A stretch of 64,000 nt of DNA from Motiliproteus sp048265065 (GCA_048265065.1 JBLXCH010000004.1:1-64000); one strand, 5' to 3'. Positions 24,578-33,447 are shown, numbered from the stretch's first letter. Program-made: numbers and translations. The notes: a model not told the origin generated them from the sequence alone.

Positions 24578-25186
24578 TTACCAGTCGATACCAGCTTGGG
24601 CTTTAATACCTGCTTTGAAAGCATGTTTGATATTTTTTACTTCGGAAACAGTATCTGCGAGTGCTTCAAGCTCATCCGGTAAAGGACGTCCGGTGATGAC
24701 CACGTGTTGATGTTCAGGACGATTTTTCAATAAAGTTAGTAACTCTTCTAATGGTAAATAATCAAACTTATACATATAAGTGATTTCATCTAGAATCACG
24801 AGATCAAAGTCAGGGTTGGTTAGCATGGTTTTTACATGCTCAAACGTTCCGGTTGCCGCCGTGGTATCGGCTTCGCGGTCTTGAGTGTTCCAGGTGAATC
24901 CTGTGCCCATGGTTTTGAACGTGACGTCAGGCAGCTTCGCAAAAAACTTTTCTTCGCCGGTTTCCCATTTCCCTTTAATAAATTGGACAATGCCGACTTT
25001 TTTGCCGTGGCCAAGTGCGCGAGCGACCATGCCAAATGCGGAGCTGCTTTTGCCTTTTCCTGTGCCGGTGAGGATTAACAGCACACCGCGTTCAATTTTT
25101 GCGTCAGCAACTTGTTGATCAATTACATCTTTCTTTCGTTGCATGCGATTTTTGTGACGTTGGTTGCGATCTTCTGAATCACTCAC
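24578..25186 (-). CDS. cobO: Cob(I)alamin adenosyltransferase, CobA/CobO/BtuR type
   Basis: 202-residue ATP:corrinoid adenosyltransferase, which adds the 5'-deoxyadenosyl group to the cobalt of the corrinoid. The P-loop GTGKGKSSSAFG is at residues 41-52; VQFIKGKWETGE, LVILDEITYMYKF and VVITGRPLPDEL are family signatures. Start is GTG at 25186 with AAGGAA upstream. It follows cobC by 28 bp and lies in the minus-strand cobalamin operon. Confidence 0.96.
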   Translation of the reverse strand: MSDSEDRNQRHKNRMQRKKDVIDQQVADAKIERGVLLILTGTGKGKSSSAFGMVARALGHGKKVGIVQFIKGKWETGEEKFFAKLPDVTFKTMGTGFTWNTQDREADTTAATGTFEHVKTMLTNPDFDLVILDEITYMYKFDYLPLEELLTLLKNRPEHQHVVITGRPLPDELEALADTVSEVKNIKHAFKAGIKAQAGIDW

Positions 25187-25214
25187 GTAATGTTCCTTTT
25201 TTTAATTTTTTACT

Positions 25215-26240
25215 CTATGGCTTACTGACTGTTTTATCGAGTGCTGTAGCAAGCGTTTGCATTTCTTTGGGTGTTGCGGGCAGTCCGAAGCGAATAAGTT
25301 GATGTTCTGGGAATGCGCGAACTAGAATCCCTTGCTCTCCTAAACGAGCATAGGTTTGTTCTGCTGATTCGACCCGAACTGTTTGAAAAAGTGCTGTACC
25401 CATCGCCGGTGCAGAAAAGTGTTTTGTTAGCACTAGTGCCAACTCTGTTGCAGTTTTTTTCAATAAAGTTACATTTTTTTGTTGCCACTCGTTATCCATG
25501 AAAGCCTGTTTAGCGACCCAGCGAGTAGGGGTGCTGAGTGTCCAAGGCCCGAGTGCGTGATCAATTTTTTTGAGTAAATCAGGTTCTGCGAAAACGGAGC
25601 CACAACGAACACCGGCTAACCCGAAAAACTTGCCAAGAGAGCGGAGTACGATCAGGTTTGGCTGAGGGCAAAAGGGCGTTAAGCTGAGTTCGGGCTGGGT
25701 ATCAATAAAGGCTTCATCGACAATAAGCCATCCTCCTTTAGCTGACAAGGTTTCATGCCAGTCGAGCAGCTGTAACGGATCAACCGCTCGCCCTGTAGGG
25801 TTGTTTGGGTTGACGACAATCAGTACGTCTATGACATCTAAATCAATATTTTTTTCATCACATAGAATGGTCTTGTGTCCGGCCTTTTCCCACGCAAGTT
25901 CATGTTCATAATAGCTGGGTGAGAATAGGCCAATAGTTGAGAGTTGGGGGCGTAGAGCGGGTAAAAGTTGAATAACGGCTTGAGAGCCTGCTGTCATTAA
26001 CAATTGATGACAGCCATAGTATTCTGCGGCGGCAACTTCCAGTCCATCATTATGTTCAGGTAGGCGTGCCCAGCACTGGGCAGGAATGTCCTGAGGCTGC
26101 CACCCGTGTGGGTTAATTCCTGTGGATAGGTCTAGCCATTCTTCAGCTGGAATACGAAAGCGTTGGATAGCCTCCTGTAGACGGCCACCATGAAGGTGTC
26201 CTGCTGGCTGAAACGGAGGTTGAGTGACTAACTTATCCAT
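25215..26240 (-). CDS. cobC: L-threonine-O-3-phosphate decarboxylase (CobC; Salmonella CobD)
   Basis: 341-residue PLP-dependent aminotransferase-fold enzyme that makes (R)-1-amino-2-propanol phosphate for the cobalamin nucleotide-loop linker. Visible features: HLHGGRLQEAIQRF and LDLSTGINPHGW at the N-terminus, VNPNNPTGR near 145, VDEAFID near 175, and the PLP lysine region LRSLGKFFGLAGVRCG near 205. An in-frame TTG at 26261 would add seven residues, but the ATG at 26240 is preferred. Family relatives include histidinol-phosphate aminotransferase; the cobalamin context decides. Confidence 0.9.
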   Translation of the reverse strand: MDKLVTQPPFQPAGHLHGGRLQEAIQRFRIPAEEWLDLSTGINPHGWQPQDIPAQCWARLPEHNDGLEVAAAEYYGCHQLLMTAGSQAVIQLLPALRPQLSTIGLFSPSYYEHELAWEKAGHKTILCDEKNIDLDVIDVLIVVNPNNPTGRAVDPLQLLDWHETLSAKGGWLIVDEAFIDTQPELSLTPFCPQPNLIVLRSLGKFFGLAGVRCGSVFAEPDLLKKIDHALGPWTLSTPTRWVAKQAFMDNEWQQKNVTLLKKTATELALVLTKHFSAPAMGTALFQTVRVESAEQTYARLGEQGILVRAFPEHQLIRFGLPATPKEMQTLATALDKTVSKP

Positions 26241-26342
26241 CGGTGAAGCTTGCTTTATCAATATTCGCTGAGGGTGGTGTTATTTGTGTTTGTTTCGCTG
26301 CTGTGTTGATCGTAAAAGCTGATTCCTGACCATGCCTGCTGA

Positions 26343-27284
26343 TTAAAGTAACCATAGACATACTCCTTCAATTACGGCGGTTGCTCCTAACCAAGCAATA
26401 ACCGCATGATTCACTAGGCTTGAGGCGCGCGGAATGTCTGCAGCTATAACATCGCGACCACAACCCAGGACAGTGCGTTGTTTGCGTACTCCGTGATAGA
26501 TTGCATCACCACCCAGTTTGATGTTGAGGGCGCCAGCTCCCGTTGACATGATTACCCCACCGTTTGGGCTAGGGTAGTGTTTGGCTTGGTTTTTCCAACA
26601 GTTGAGAGCATCTTGTCGATGCCCTAGAAATGCTAAGCTGAGCGCCCCAAGGCGAGCGGGAATCCAGTTTAATAGGTCATCGAATTTAGCCGCAGCCCAG
26701 CCGAAATTATTGTATCGTTCAGTCCTGTAGCCCCACATAGCATCAAGCGTGTTGCTCAAACGGTGTAGAAGCGCTAGAGGCAAGCCGCCAATGACAAACC
26801 AAAAAAGCGTCGCGAAACAGGCATCGTTGCTGTTTTCTAAAATAGACTCAACGGTGGCAGTGGTAACCTCTTTGCTGGACATGTCTGCTGTTTCTCTACT
26901 GACAATCATAGAGACGGCTTTTCGTGCCTCCGTTAAATCACCGATTTTTAATGGCCTATAAATGTTCATTGCGTGTTCGTGCAAGCTTTGCCGCCCAAGA
27001 CAGAAGTAAAGCCCAATGATTTGTACGGTGACAGCTAGCGTTGTAGAGATATCGTCAATGCCACTAATTATGGCCTCCAGAATTAGAGCCGGGACTATGG
27101 TTAACGTGATCACTGCTATCACACCAACACTACGAGATTGAAGTGATGAGTGTTGCTTAAAGAGGTTGAGCAGCTGCTCTGTTTTATTGGCAAACGTGCC
27201 GAAGTAAATTAGCGGGTGATGATTCTTGATCTCGCCGTAACGCCAGTCGAGTAGTACGGCCAACAGCATTGAGATAAAGGTCAT
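26343..27284 (-). CDS. cbiB: Adenosylcobinamide-phosphate synthase (CbiB; Pseudomonas CobD)
   Basis: 313-residue inner-membrane protein that attaches aminopropanol phosphate to adenosylcobyric acid. The start contains LDWRYGEIKNHHPLIYFG (family signature D-x3-GdP-HPv); later segments RPLKIGDLTEARKAVSMIVSR, ESILENSNDACFATLFWFVI and PNGGVIMSTGAGALNIKLGG are diagnostic. Several hydrophobic segments. It supplies the step after cobC, the next gene downstream (102-bp gap). Divergent from cobQ with a shared 129-bp control region. Confidence 0.95.
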   Translation of the reverse strand: MTFISMLLAVLLDWRYGEIKNHHPLIYFGTFANKTEQLLNLFKQHSSLQSRSVGVIAVITLTIVPALILEAIISGIDDISTTLAVTVQIIGLYFCLGRQSLHEHAMNIYRPLKIGDLTEARKAVSMIVSRETADMSSKEVTTATVESILENSNDACFATLFWFVIGGLPLALLHRLSNTLDAMWGYRTERYNNFGWAAAKFDDLLNWIPARLGALSLAFLGHRQDALNCWKNQAKHYPSPNGGVIMSTGAGALNIKLGGDAIYHGVRKQRTVLGCGRDVIAADIPRASSLVNHAVIAWLGATAVIEGVCLWLL

Positions 27285-27359
27285 ATTCTTGATCGAGTGC
27301 GTAATAAGTAGAGCTCATCATACGCTTTGACTAGACAAATCTAAAGGGCAAGGTAGTCT

Positions 27360-27382
27360 AACGGCATTGAACGAATGCCGTT
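27360..27382. promoter_or_regulatory. Inverted repeat between cbiB and cobQ
   Basis: AACGGCATT (27360-27368), five-base spacer, AATGCCGTT (27374-27382): perfect 9-bp arms. No T-run follows, so an operator for the divergent cobalamin promoters is more likely than a terminator. Regulator unknown. Confidence 0.5.
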
Positions 27383-27413
27383 CCACTAGTGATTCACTAA
27401 ACAGAGAATTTTC

Positions 27414-28955
27414 TTGAAAAACCCTCATACATTGATGATACAAGGCGCCACATCCGATGCGGGGAAGAGTGCGTTGGTTACCGGTATTTGTCGCTTACTG
27501 CAGCGCAATGGTTACCGTGTTGCACCGTTTAAACCGCAGAATATGGCATTAAATAGTGCAGTCACCATTGATGGTGGTGAAATAGGACGAGCGCAAGCGG
27601 TTCAGGCTCAAGCCAGTGGCATAGAGCCACATACAGACATGAACCCCATTTTACTTAAACCGAATACAGATACTGGTGCGCAGGTGATCATCAATGGGCA
27701 TCCTGTCGGTGATATGGATGCTCGAAGTTATCATGCGTTTAAGCCCAAAGCGATGAGTGCTGTGTTGGCCGCGTATGAGCGATTGAAAAAAAACTACGAC
27801 GTTGTGTTGGTTGAAGGTGCTGGGAGTCCCGCGGAAATTAACTTACGGGATAAAGATGTCGCAAATATGGGGTTTGCTGAAGCGATTGATTGCCCCGTAC
27901 TGATTATGGCTGATATTGATCGAGGCGGTGTCTTTGCTCATTTAGTCGGCACTTTGGAGTTGCTGAGTCAATCTGAGCAAGATCGCGTTCAAGGGTTTGT
28001 GATCAACAAATTTCGTGGTGATGTTGGATTACTAACGCCAGGTAATGATTGGCTCACGCAGAGAACAGGGAAACCTGTTGTTGGGGTTCTACCTTTTTTG
28101 AAAGGACTTTATTTAGAGGCTGAAGACGGGCTTTCACAGCAATGGAGTGGGGTTGAAAATCATCAGGCTGCAGAGGGCTCTGGTGCTCCAGAGAGTGATC
28201 AGCGGTTGAAGGTGGTTGTTCCTGTGCCGCCAAGAATTTCTAATCATACGGATTTTGATCCACTGCGTTTGCATCCATCCGTGGATTTTTCCTTTGTGCG
28301 CCAGGGAGAAGCATTGCCGTCAGCTGACCTGATTATTTTGCCAGGCTCCAAAACGGTGAGTGCTGATTTGATCTGGCTTCGTGAACAGGGGTGGGAGCAA
28401 GCAATTCAGAAGCATCTACGCTATGGCGGTAAGTTGTTAGGTATTTGCGGAGGTTTTCAAATGTTAGGCCAAGCGATTATAGACCCTGACAAAGTGGAAG
28501 GGGATCGCGAGTCTATACAAGGCTTAGGCTTGCTGGATTTTACCACGACACTCTATCCACAAAAGCAGTTACACCGAGTTGAAGGAACGCTGGCGTTAGA
28601 TACCGCAGGCAAGTTGTCGCCTAGTGCCGTTATTGGTTACGAAATCCACGCAGGGCTGAGCAAAGGGAGAGCGCTTGATAAACCATTGGTGCGGTTAAAT
28701 GATAGAAATGATGGTGCTATTTCAGACGATTTACAGGTAGCGGGTACCTATTTGCACGGTATTTTTGAGGCGCCGGAAGCATGCGAAGCGTTGCTGGCTT
28801 GGGCAGGTCTGAGTAATAAAGCGCCAGTAATGGACTTTAATCGCATTCGAGAAGCGGGAATCAATACAATGGCTGATGCGGTTGAAGACTCTATCGGTTT
28901 GTCTATGTTGCTCAAGCTGTTGGCCATCGAGTCTATGCCCTCAAAAGCTCTTTAA
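27414..28955 (+). CDS. cobQ: Cobyric acid synthase
   Basis: 513-residue glutamine-dependent amidotransferase that amidates four side chains of adenosylcobyrinic acid a,c-diamide. The dethiobiotin-synthetase-like N-terminal half carries the P-loop region GATSDAGKSALVTGICRLL; the C-terminal half is a class I glutaminase with the nucleophile Cys in LLGICGGFQMLG near residue 346 and the His in TYLHGIFE near 447. Start is probably TTG at 27414 with CAGAGA upstream; the next ATG is seven codons in. Divergent from cbiB-cobC-cobO. Confidence 0.95.
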   Translation: MKNPHTLMIQGATSDAGKSALVTGICRLLQRNGYRVAPFKPQNMALNSAVTIDGGEIGRAQAVQAQASGIEPHTDMNPILLKPNTDTGAQVIINGHPVGDMDARSYHAFKPKAMSAVLAAYERLKKNYDVVLVEGAGSPAEINLRDKDVANMGFAEAIDCPVLIMADIDRGGVFAHLVGTLELLSQSEQDRVQGFVINKFRGDVGLLTPGNDWLTQRTGKPVVGVLPFLKGLYLEAEDGLSQQWSGVENHQAAEGSGAPESDQRLKVVVPVPPRISNHTDFDPLRLHPSVDFSFVRQGEALPSADLIILPGSKTVSADLIWLREQGWEQAIQKHLRYGGKLLGICGGFQMLGQAIIDPDKVEGDRESIQGLGLLDFTTTLYPQKQLHRVEGTLALDTAGKLSPSAVIGYEIHAGLSKGRALDKPLVRLNDRNDGAISDDLQVAGTYLHGIFEAPEACEALLAWAGLSNKAPVMDFNRIREAGINTMADAVEDSIGLSMLLKLLAIESMPSKAL

Positions 28956-29012
28956 ACCGTTTGGTATTCTGTTGGGGTATCAGCTAATAGATGATTTTCA
29001 CTGTCAGCTCGC

Positions 29013-29018
29013 TATAAT
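29013..29018 (+). promoter_or_regulatory. Candidate -10 box of the fabV promoter
   Basis: Perfect TATAAT 98 bp upstream of the fabV GTG. The -35 region at 17 bp spacing (about 28990-28996) matches consensus poorly. Only this site in the 160-bp gap looks like a promoter. Confidence 0.45.
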
Positions 29019-29115
29019 CACAGCCTTAGCGTAATTGTTATCAACGAAAGACGAGGTTACTGTCTTTTGCTTGATACTCATTTAATGAATTATCAGTGTC
29101 GAGAGCTTAACTAAC

Positions 29116-30321
29116 GTGATTATCAAACCAAAGATCCGTGGCTTTATTTGTACAACTGCCCATCCTGTTGGCTGTGAAGCTAACGTTCAGCAGCAAATCG
29201 ATTTCACTAAAAGCCAAGGTAAAATTGAAAACGGGCCTAAGAAAGTGTTAGTGGTTGGTGCTTCTAGTGGCTATGGGTTGTCATCTCGAATTGCTGCAGC
29301 TTTTGGAAGTGATGCGGCAACTATTGGTGTGTTTTTCGAAAAGCCTGGCACCGAAAAGCGTAATGGTACGGCTGGTTGGTATAACTCGGCTGCATTTGAT
29401 AAGGCTGCCAAAGCAGAAGGTTTGTATTCTAAAAGTTTAAATGGCGATGCCTTCTCTCATGAAGCTAAACAAAAGGCGATTGACCTTATCAAGGCTGACT
29501 TAGGTGAGATTGATATGCTCGTCTATTCGTTGGCGTCACCTGTTCGCAAAATGCCTGACACTGGAGAAGTCATCCGCTCGTGCCTTAAACCTATTGGCGA
29601 GCCATACAGCTCTACGGCGGTTGATACCAATAGCGATAAAATTATCGAAGCCTCTGTTGAGCCTGCCACTGAGCAAGAAATTAAAGACACTGTTACTGTG
29701 ATGGGGGGCGAAGACTGGGAGCTTTGGGTTAAAGCCTTATCTGAAGCGGGTGTGTTGGCGAAAGGCTTCCGTACAGTTGCGTATAGTTACATCGGTACTG
29801 ATATCACTTGGCCTATTTATTGGGATGGCGCTTTAGGTAAAGCGAAGATTGATGTTGATCGTGCAGCGAATGACCTTGACCAGCAGCTTAAAACAATTGA
29901 TGGCGGCGCTAATGTTGCGGTACTTAAAAGCGTAGTAACACAAGCCAGCTCAGCAATTCCTGTCATGCCGTTGTACATTGCGATGTCGTTTAAGATTATG
30001 AAAGAGCAGGGTATACACGAAGGTTGTATGCAGCAGATTGACCGAATGTTTCGTACGCAGTTGTTTGCTGCGGATTCTGCGGCAATTGAGACCGACGACG
30101 CTAATCGAATTCGTATGGATGATTGGGAGTTGCGTGATGAAGTACAAGATGCTTGCCGTGAAATTTGGCCGAAAGTGACCACGGAGAACTTACGTGATTT
30201 GACCGATTATCAAGGTTATAAAGATGAATTTCTTCGTTTGTTCGGCTTCGGCATAGAAGGTGTGAATTATGAAGAAGATGTGGCGACAGTTGTAGACTTT
30301 GATGTTGAAGATATCGACTAA
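29116..30321 (+). CDS. fabV: Trans-2-enoyl-ACP/CoA reductase FabV
   Basis: 401-residue NADH-dependent enoyl reductase for the last step of fatty-acid elongation. FabV features: IRGFICTTAHPVGCEANV at the N-terminus, the dinucleotide loop VVGASSGYGLSSRIAAAF near residue 48, and the Y-x8-K active site in the segment IYWDGALGKAK near 236-246. Length is normal. Start is GTG at 29116. FabV enzymes are naturally insensitive to triclosan; no fabI is in the window. Single gene with its own terminator. Confidence 0.97.
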   Translation: MIIKPKIRGFICTTAHPVGCEANVQQQIDFTKSQGKIENGPKKVLVVGASSGYGLSSRIAAAFGSDAATIGVFFEKPGTEKRNGTAGWYNSAAFDKAAKAEGLYSKSLNGDAFSHEAKQKAIDLIKADLGEIDMLVYSLASPVRKMPDTGEVIRSCLKPIGEPYSSTAVDTNSDKIIEASVEPATEQEIKDTVTVMGGEDWELWVKALSEAGVLAKGFRTVAYSYIGTDITWPIYWDGALGKAKIDVDRAANDLDQQLKTIDGGANVAVLKSVVTQASSAIPVMPLYIAMSFKIMKEQGIHEGCMQQIDRMFRTQLFAADSAAIETDDANRIRMDDWELRDEVQDACREIWPKVTTENLRDLTDYQGYKDEFLRLFGFGIEGVNYEEDVATVVDFDVEDID

Positions 30322-30355
30322 GCAATTCTGAATGTAGTTAAGGTATTGTTATCGT

Positions 30356-30383
30356 AAAAGGCAGTCTTCGGGCTGCTTTTTTT
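30356..30383 (+). terminator. Terminator after fabV
   Basis: Stem GCAGTC / GGCTGC (one G-T pair) with stable TTCG loop, extended by A/T pairs, then seven T. 35 bp after the fabV stop. Confidence 0.88.
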
Positions 30384-30436
30384 ATGACTGTATATAATGA
30401 GGGTGCGGTAACAGGGGGTGAAAGAGAAAATTTAGG

Positions 30437-30465
30437 CGAAAAAAAAGCAAGCTAAAAAGCCTGCT
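30437..30465 (-). terminator. Terminator after the cold-shock gene
   Basis: Stem AGCAGGCT / AGCTTGCT on the minus strand, loop TTTT, followed by eight T. 27 bp after the csp stop. Confidence 0.85.
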
Positions 30466-30491
30466 CTTTTCTGTGTAACTTTAATTAAGAA

Positions 30492-30701
30492 TTAAAGTAC
30501 AACGATGTTCTCAGCTTGTGGACCCTTTTGGCCTTGAGTAACAGAAAACTGTACTGCTTGACCTTCGACCAAAGTTTTGAAACCAGAACCGCTGATAGCG
30601 CTAAAGTGAGCGAAAACGTCTGGACCAGACTCTTGCTCGATGAAACCAAAACCTTTAGCTTCGTTGAACCACTTAACGGTACCAGTAACTGTGTTTGACA
30701 T
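30492..30701 (-). CDS. Cold-shock domain protein (CspA family)
   Basis: 69-residue single-domain nucleic-acid-binding protein starting MSNTVTGTVKWFNEAKGFGF. RNP-1 (KGFGFI) and RNP-2 (VFAHF) are intact, and the end PQAENIVVL is typical. The start at the ATG at 30701 has AGGA upstream; a longer frame to 30755 lacks support. Acts as an RNA chaperone in the cytoplasm. The upstream 290 bp contain a 14-bp direct repeat and a plus-strand terminator-like hairpin. Confidence 0.95.
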   Translation of the reverse strand: MSNTVTGTVKWFNEAKGFGFIEQESGPDVFAHFSAISGSGFKTLVEGQAVQFSVTQGQKGPQAENIVVL

Positions 30702-30758
30702 AATAGTAAATCCTGTAAATAAAATTAATACGCCTTTCTGGGGCGAGAGTAGCAAAAA

Positions 30759-30839
30759 ACAGACTTAATTTAGAAACTTACAGGACGATGTACTACTAAA
30801 GTTGCAACGTAATGAAGATATAAATAACAGACTTAATTT
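30759..30839. repeat. 14-bp direct repeat upstream of the cold-shock gene
   Basis: AACAGACTTAATTT occurs at 30759-30772 and 30826-30839, 67 bp apart. On the transcript strand it reads AAATTAAGTCTGTT. It lies 58-138 bp upstream of the csp start, so it could be in its promoter or 5' leader. Confidence 0.85.
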
Positions 30840-30942
30840 TTAGCTGAAGCTGATAGTAACCTTTCAGTTTTCCCTTGTAAAGTAGTCTACGGAATTATTT
30901 TACACCTTATTGTTTTGATTATTTCCTTTTTATTTCAATATG

Positions 30943-30988
30943 TTCCAGTAAAGGGTCAGTTGCTTGTTTCCTTTACTGGAATTTTTTT
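30943..30988 (+). terminator. Plus-strand terminator-like hairpin with no upstream plus-strand gene
   Basis: TTCCAGTAAAGG (30943-30954) pairs perfectly with CCTTTACTGGAA (30970-30981), 15-base loop, then seven T on the plus strand (30982-30988). Neighbouring genes csp and cydB both read leftward, and the hairpin has no T-run on the minus strand. Confidence 0.7.
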
Positions 30989-30991
30989 CGA

Positions 30992-31990
30992 TCAATAGTA
31001 CTTCAGATCAGTCGCTTTTCCCCAAAAAACACGATATAGAAATAGCGTGTAAGCCAGTATGACAGGTACCACAATAGCAGCACCGACCAAGATGAACTTG
31101 AGTGATTCTGGCGCACTAGCAGCTTCCCAAATGGTGAGCTGGTTCGGCACGATATAAGGGTAAAAGCTAAAAGCTAGGCCTTGGAAACAGAAGAAGAATA
31201 TAAATATCGCGGCAACAAAGGGAATCCAGCAGCCGAAGTCATTCTCCATTGGGATTTTTTTGAGTAATTGGTCGACCAGAAGAAAGAGCCCAAAGCACAC
31301 AATAGGGATTGGCATTAGCACAATTGCGTTAGGCAAGCTCAACCATTTTTCAAAAACAATGGGGTTAGCAAGTGGGTTGACGATGCAAACGGCAAAAACG
31401 CCAAGCGCGAACAACCAGCCAGCTTTGCGCCCCCATGCGGCGGCTCTAATTTGCAGTTCACCTTCGGTTTTCAGTACCAACCACGCTGCGCCTATATAAC
31501 TGTAAGCTGCAGTGACCGAAACTGCGCTTAAGCAGGCGAAAATATAAGCGTAAATGGTTTCGCTGAAGCCTACTACGTACATTCCAAGCATATAGCCTTG
31601 CGTTAGTGTGGCAATGAGGGAGCCAGCTTTAAATGCCTTATCCCAGCTTTCTCGATGTGTAACCACCGCTTTTGCACGGAAGTCGAAAGCCACGCCTCGC
31701 AGAATCAAACCGATGAGCATGAAAGCCGCAGGTAAATAGAGCTCTGCGAGTACTAAACTATGAGCGCTAGGAAATGCGATCAGCATGACACCCACGGCGA
31801 GAACTAACCACGTTTCGTTGGCGTCCCAAAAAGGGCCGATAGAGGAGATCATTCGGTTGCGGTATTCTTCTGAGTCAGCGGGTAATAGAATCCCTACACC
31901 TAAGTCATAACCGTCTAAAAGTGCGTAAATTAATATGGCAAATGCCATCAACCCAGCGAAAACTAGCGGTAACCAATGTGCTTCGTTCAT
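30992..31990 (-). CDS. cydB: Cytochrome bd-type ubiquinol oxidase subunit II
   Basis: 332-residue integral membrane subunit with about eight helices. N-terminal segments LPLVFAGLMAFAILIYALLDGYDLGVGIL and GPFWDANETWLVLAVG are signatures of CydB/CioB. Shorter than E. coli CydB, as usual for the cyanide-insensitive group. The start overlaps the cydA stop by 4 bp (ATGA), so translation is coupled. No small CydX-like frame was seen downstream. Confidence 0.95.
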   Translation of the reverse strand: MNEAHWLPLVFAGLMAFAILIYALLDGYDLGVGILLPADSEEYRNRMISSIGPFWDANETWLVLAVGVMLIAFPSAHSLVLAELYLPAAFMLIGLILRGVAFDFRAKAVVTHRESWDKAFKAGSLIATLTQGYMLGMYVVGFSETIYAYIFACLSAVSVTAAYSYIGAAWLVLKTEGELQIRAAAWGRKAGWLFALGVFAVCIVNPLANPIVFEKWLSLPNAIVLMPIPIVCFGLFLLVDQLLKKIPMENDFGCWIPFVAAIFIFFFCFQGLAFSFYPYIVPNQLTIWEAASAPESLKFILVGAAIVVPVILAYTLFLYRVFWGKATDLKYY

Positions 31991-33372
31991 GCGGATCTCC
32001 CGTTAGTTGGTGCAGGTTCAATAGGTTTTAGGATAGCATCGGTTTCTTCAAACTCTTCTACCTCAACCGCTGTGCGTGACAACACCAGAAGTGTATGGAG
32101 ATAAGCCACAATAAGTCCGGCATACAGTAGCAAATACAGACTAAGTGAGATTGCAACGTTGCTGCTTGGTACTTGAGTTACTGCGTCACTGGTGCGCAAT
32201 ACACCGTAGACTAAAAATGGTTGTCGACCGATTTCTGTGACGTACCAACCTGCTAGCGTTGCGATCCAGCCAGAAAAAGTCATTCCGATCAAGATGTTTA
32301 AACCCAGCGGAGGAATTTCTCCTTTACGCCATAATTGGAAGCATGACCACCATGCTACTAATAGCATTAGCATGCCCATGCCTACCATGATGCGGAATCC
32401 CCAAAATAAGGGAGCGACTGGGGGGCGATCACCTTCAAACTCCGTGACGCCTTTTATCTCACCTTCAATATCATGAGTGAGAATTAAACTTGCTACACCG
32501 GGCAAACCCACTGCGAACTTATTAGTTTGTGTTTCTTCATCTGGCAAGGCGAAGAGGAGGAGTGGAGCCCCCTTTTCTGTATGCCACACCCCTTCAATCG
32601 CAGCGATTTTTTGAGGCTGGTGTTCCAATGTGTTTAGGCCGTGCATATCGCCGACAAAAATTTGGATAGGAATCAAAATTGCCGCCATAACCACACCGGT
32701 TTTTAAGGCAACGCGAGGGGCTTTTTTAGTGTCGCCTTTTTTAATTCGATAAGCTGACAAGCCCGCGACTAGAAACGAGGCGGTTAAGCCTGATGCAAGC
32801 AAAACATGGAATAGGCGATATGGCATAGAAGGGTTGAAGATAATCTCAAACCAGTCAACGGGGAAAGCGACACCATCACGCATTTCAAAACCAGTCGGTG
32901 TGTGCATCCACGAATTCAATGAGATGATCCAAAAAGCAGAGAGGGTGGTGCCTAATGCTACTAGTAGCGTTGATAGTGTGTGGAGCCAATTGGGGACGCG
33001 TTGGCTGCCAAACAGCATGATTCCAAGGAATGTCGCTTCAAGAAAAAAAGCCGTTAACACTTCGTAGCCCAATAATGGCCCTGCAATGTTTCCTACCGTT
33101 TCCATAAAGCCTGGCCAGTTAGTACCAAACTGGAACGACATCGTGATGCCGCTAACCACACCTAAGGCAAATGTCAGAGCGAATACCTTGACCCAAAAAC
33201 GATACGCTCGCATCCATACAGGATGACCTGAAAAATCAGAACGAATTTTGAAATAACAGAGAATCCAACACATCGCGATGGAAATAGTTGGGAACAAAAT
33301 ATGAAAGCTAATGTTTGCCGCAAATTGTATGCGTGACAATGCTAGCGTATCAGGTAAAACGGTTTCTAACAT
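31987..33372 (-). CDS. cydA: Cytochrome bd-type ubiquinol oxidase subunit I (CioA-like)
   Basis: 461-residue subunit carrying the hemes and quinol site; transfers electrons from quinol to oxygen in the inner membrane. Heme-ligand His24 lies in AANISFHILFPT; the quinol-related GWYVTEIGRQPF is near residue 365. The region between helices 6 and 7 lacks the long insertion of E. coli CydA, placing it with short-Q-loop, cyanide-insensitive-type oxidases. First gene of a two-gene operon. A GbsR/MarR regulator lies 75 bp upstream in the same direction. Confidence 0.95.
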   Translation of the reverse strand: MLETVLPDTLALSRIQFAANISFHILFPTISIAMCWILCYFKIRSDFSGHPVWMRAYRFWVKVFALTFALGVVSGITMSFQFGTNWPGFMETVGNIAGPLLGYEVLTAFFLEATFLGIMLFGSQRVPNWLHTLSTLLVALGTTLSAFWIISLNSWMHTPTGFEMRDGVAFPVDWFEIIFNPSMPYRLFHVLLASGLTASFLVAGLSAYRIKKGDTKKAPRVALKTGVVMAAILIPIQIFVGDMHGLNTLEHQPQKIAAIEGVWHTEKGAPLLLFALPDEETQTNKFAVGLPGVASLILTHDIEGEIKGVTEFEGDRPPVAPLFWGFRIMVGMGMLMLLVAWWSCFQLWRKGEIPPLGLNILIGMTFSGWIATLAGWYVTEIGRQPFLVYGVLRTSDAVTQVPSSNVAISLSLYLLLYAGLIVAYLHTLLVLSRTAVEVEEFEETDAILKPIEPAPTNGRSA

Positions 33373-33403
33373 ATTTGCCTCCTGTAGAGAGCAATGCTGC
33401 TGT

Positions 33404-33418
33404 TAGCCAGTGTGGCTA
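33404..33418. promoter_or_regulatory. Inverted repeat TAGCCA-N3-TGGCTA upstream of cydA
   Basis: Perfect 6-bp arms around GTG, 32 bp upstream of the cydA ATG and downstream of the GbsR-like stop. Could be an operator for cydAB or part of a leader hairpin; no T-run. Confidence 0.35.
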
Positions 33419-33447
33419 TTGTTAGTCGCTATCAAATTACAATAGCG

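Noticed and set aside
27285..27413. Cobalamin riboswitch in the cbiB-cobQ gap
   Set aside because: Only 129 bp; none of the B12-box strings (GCCACTG and neighbours) was found on either strand.
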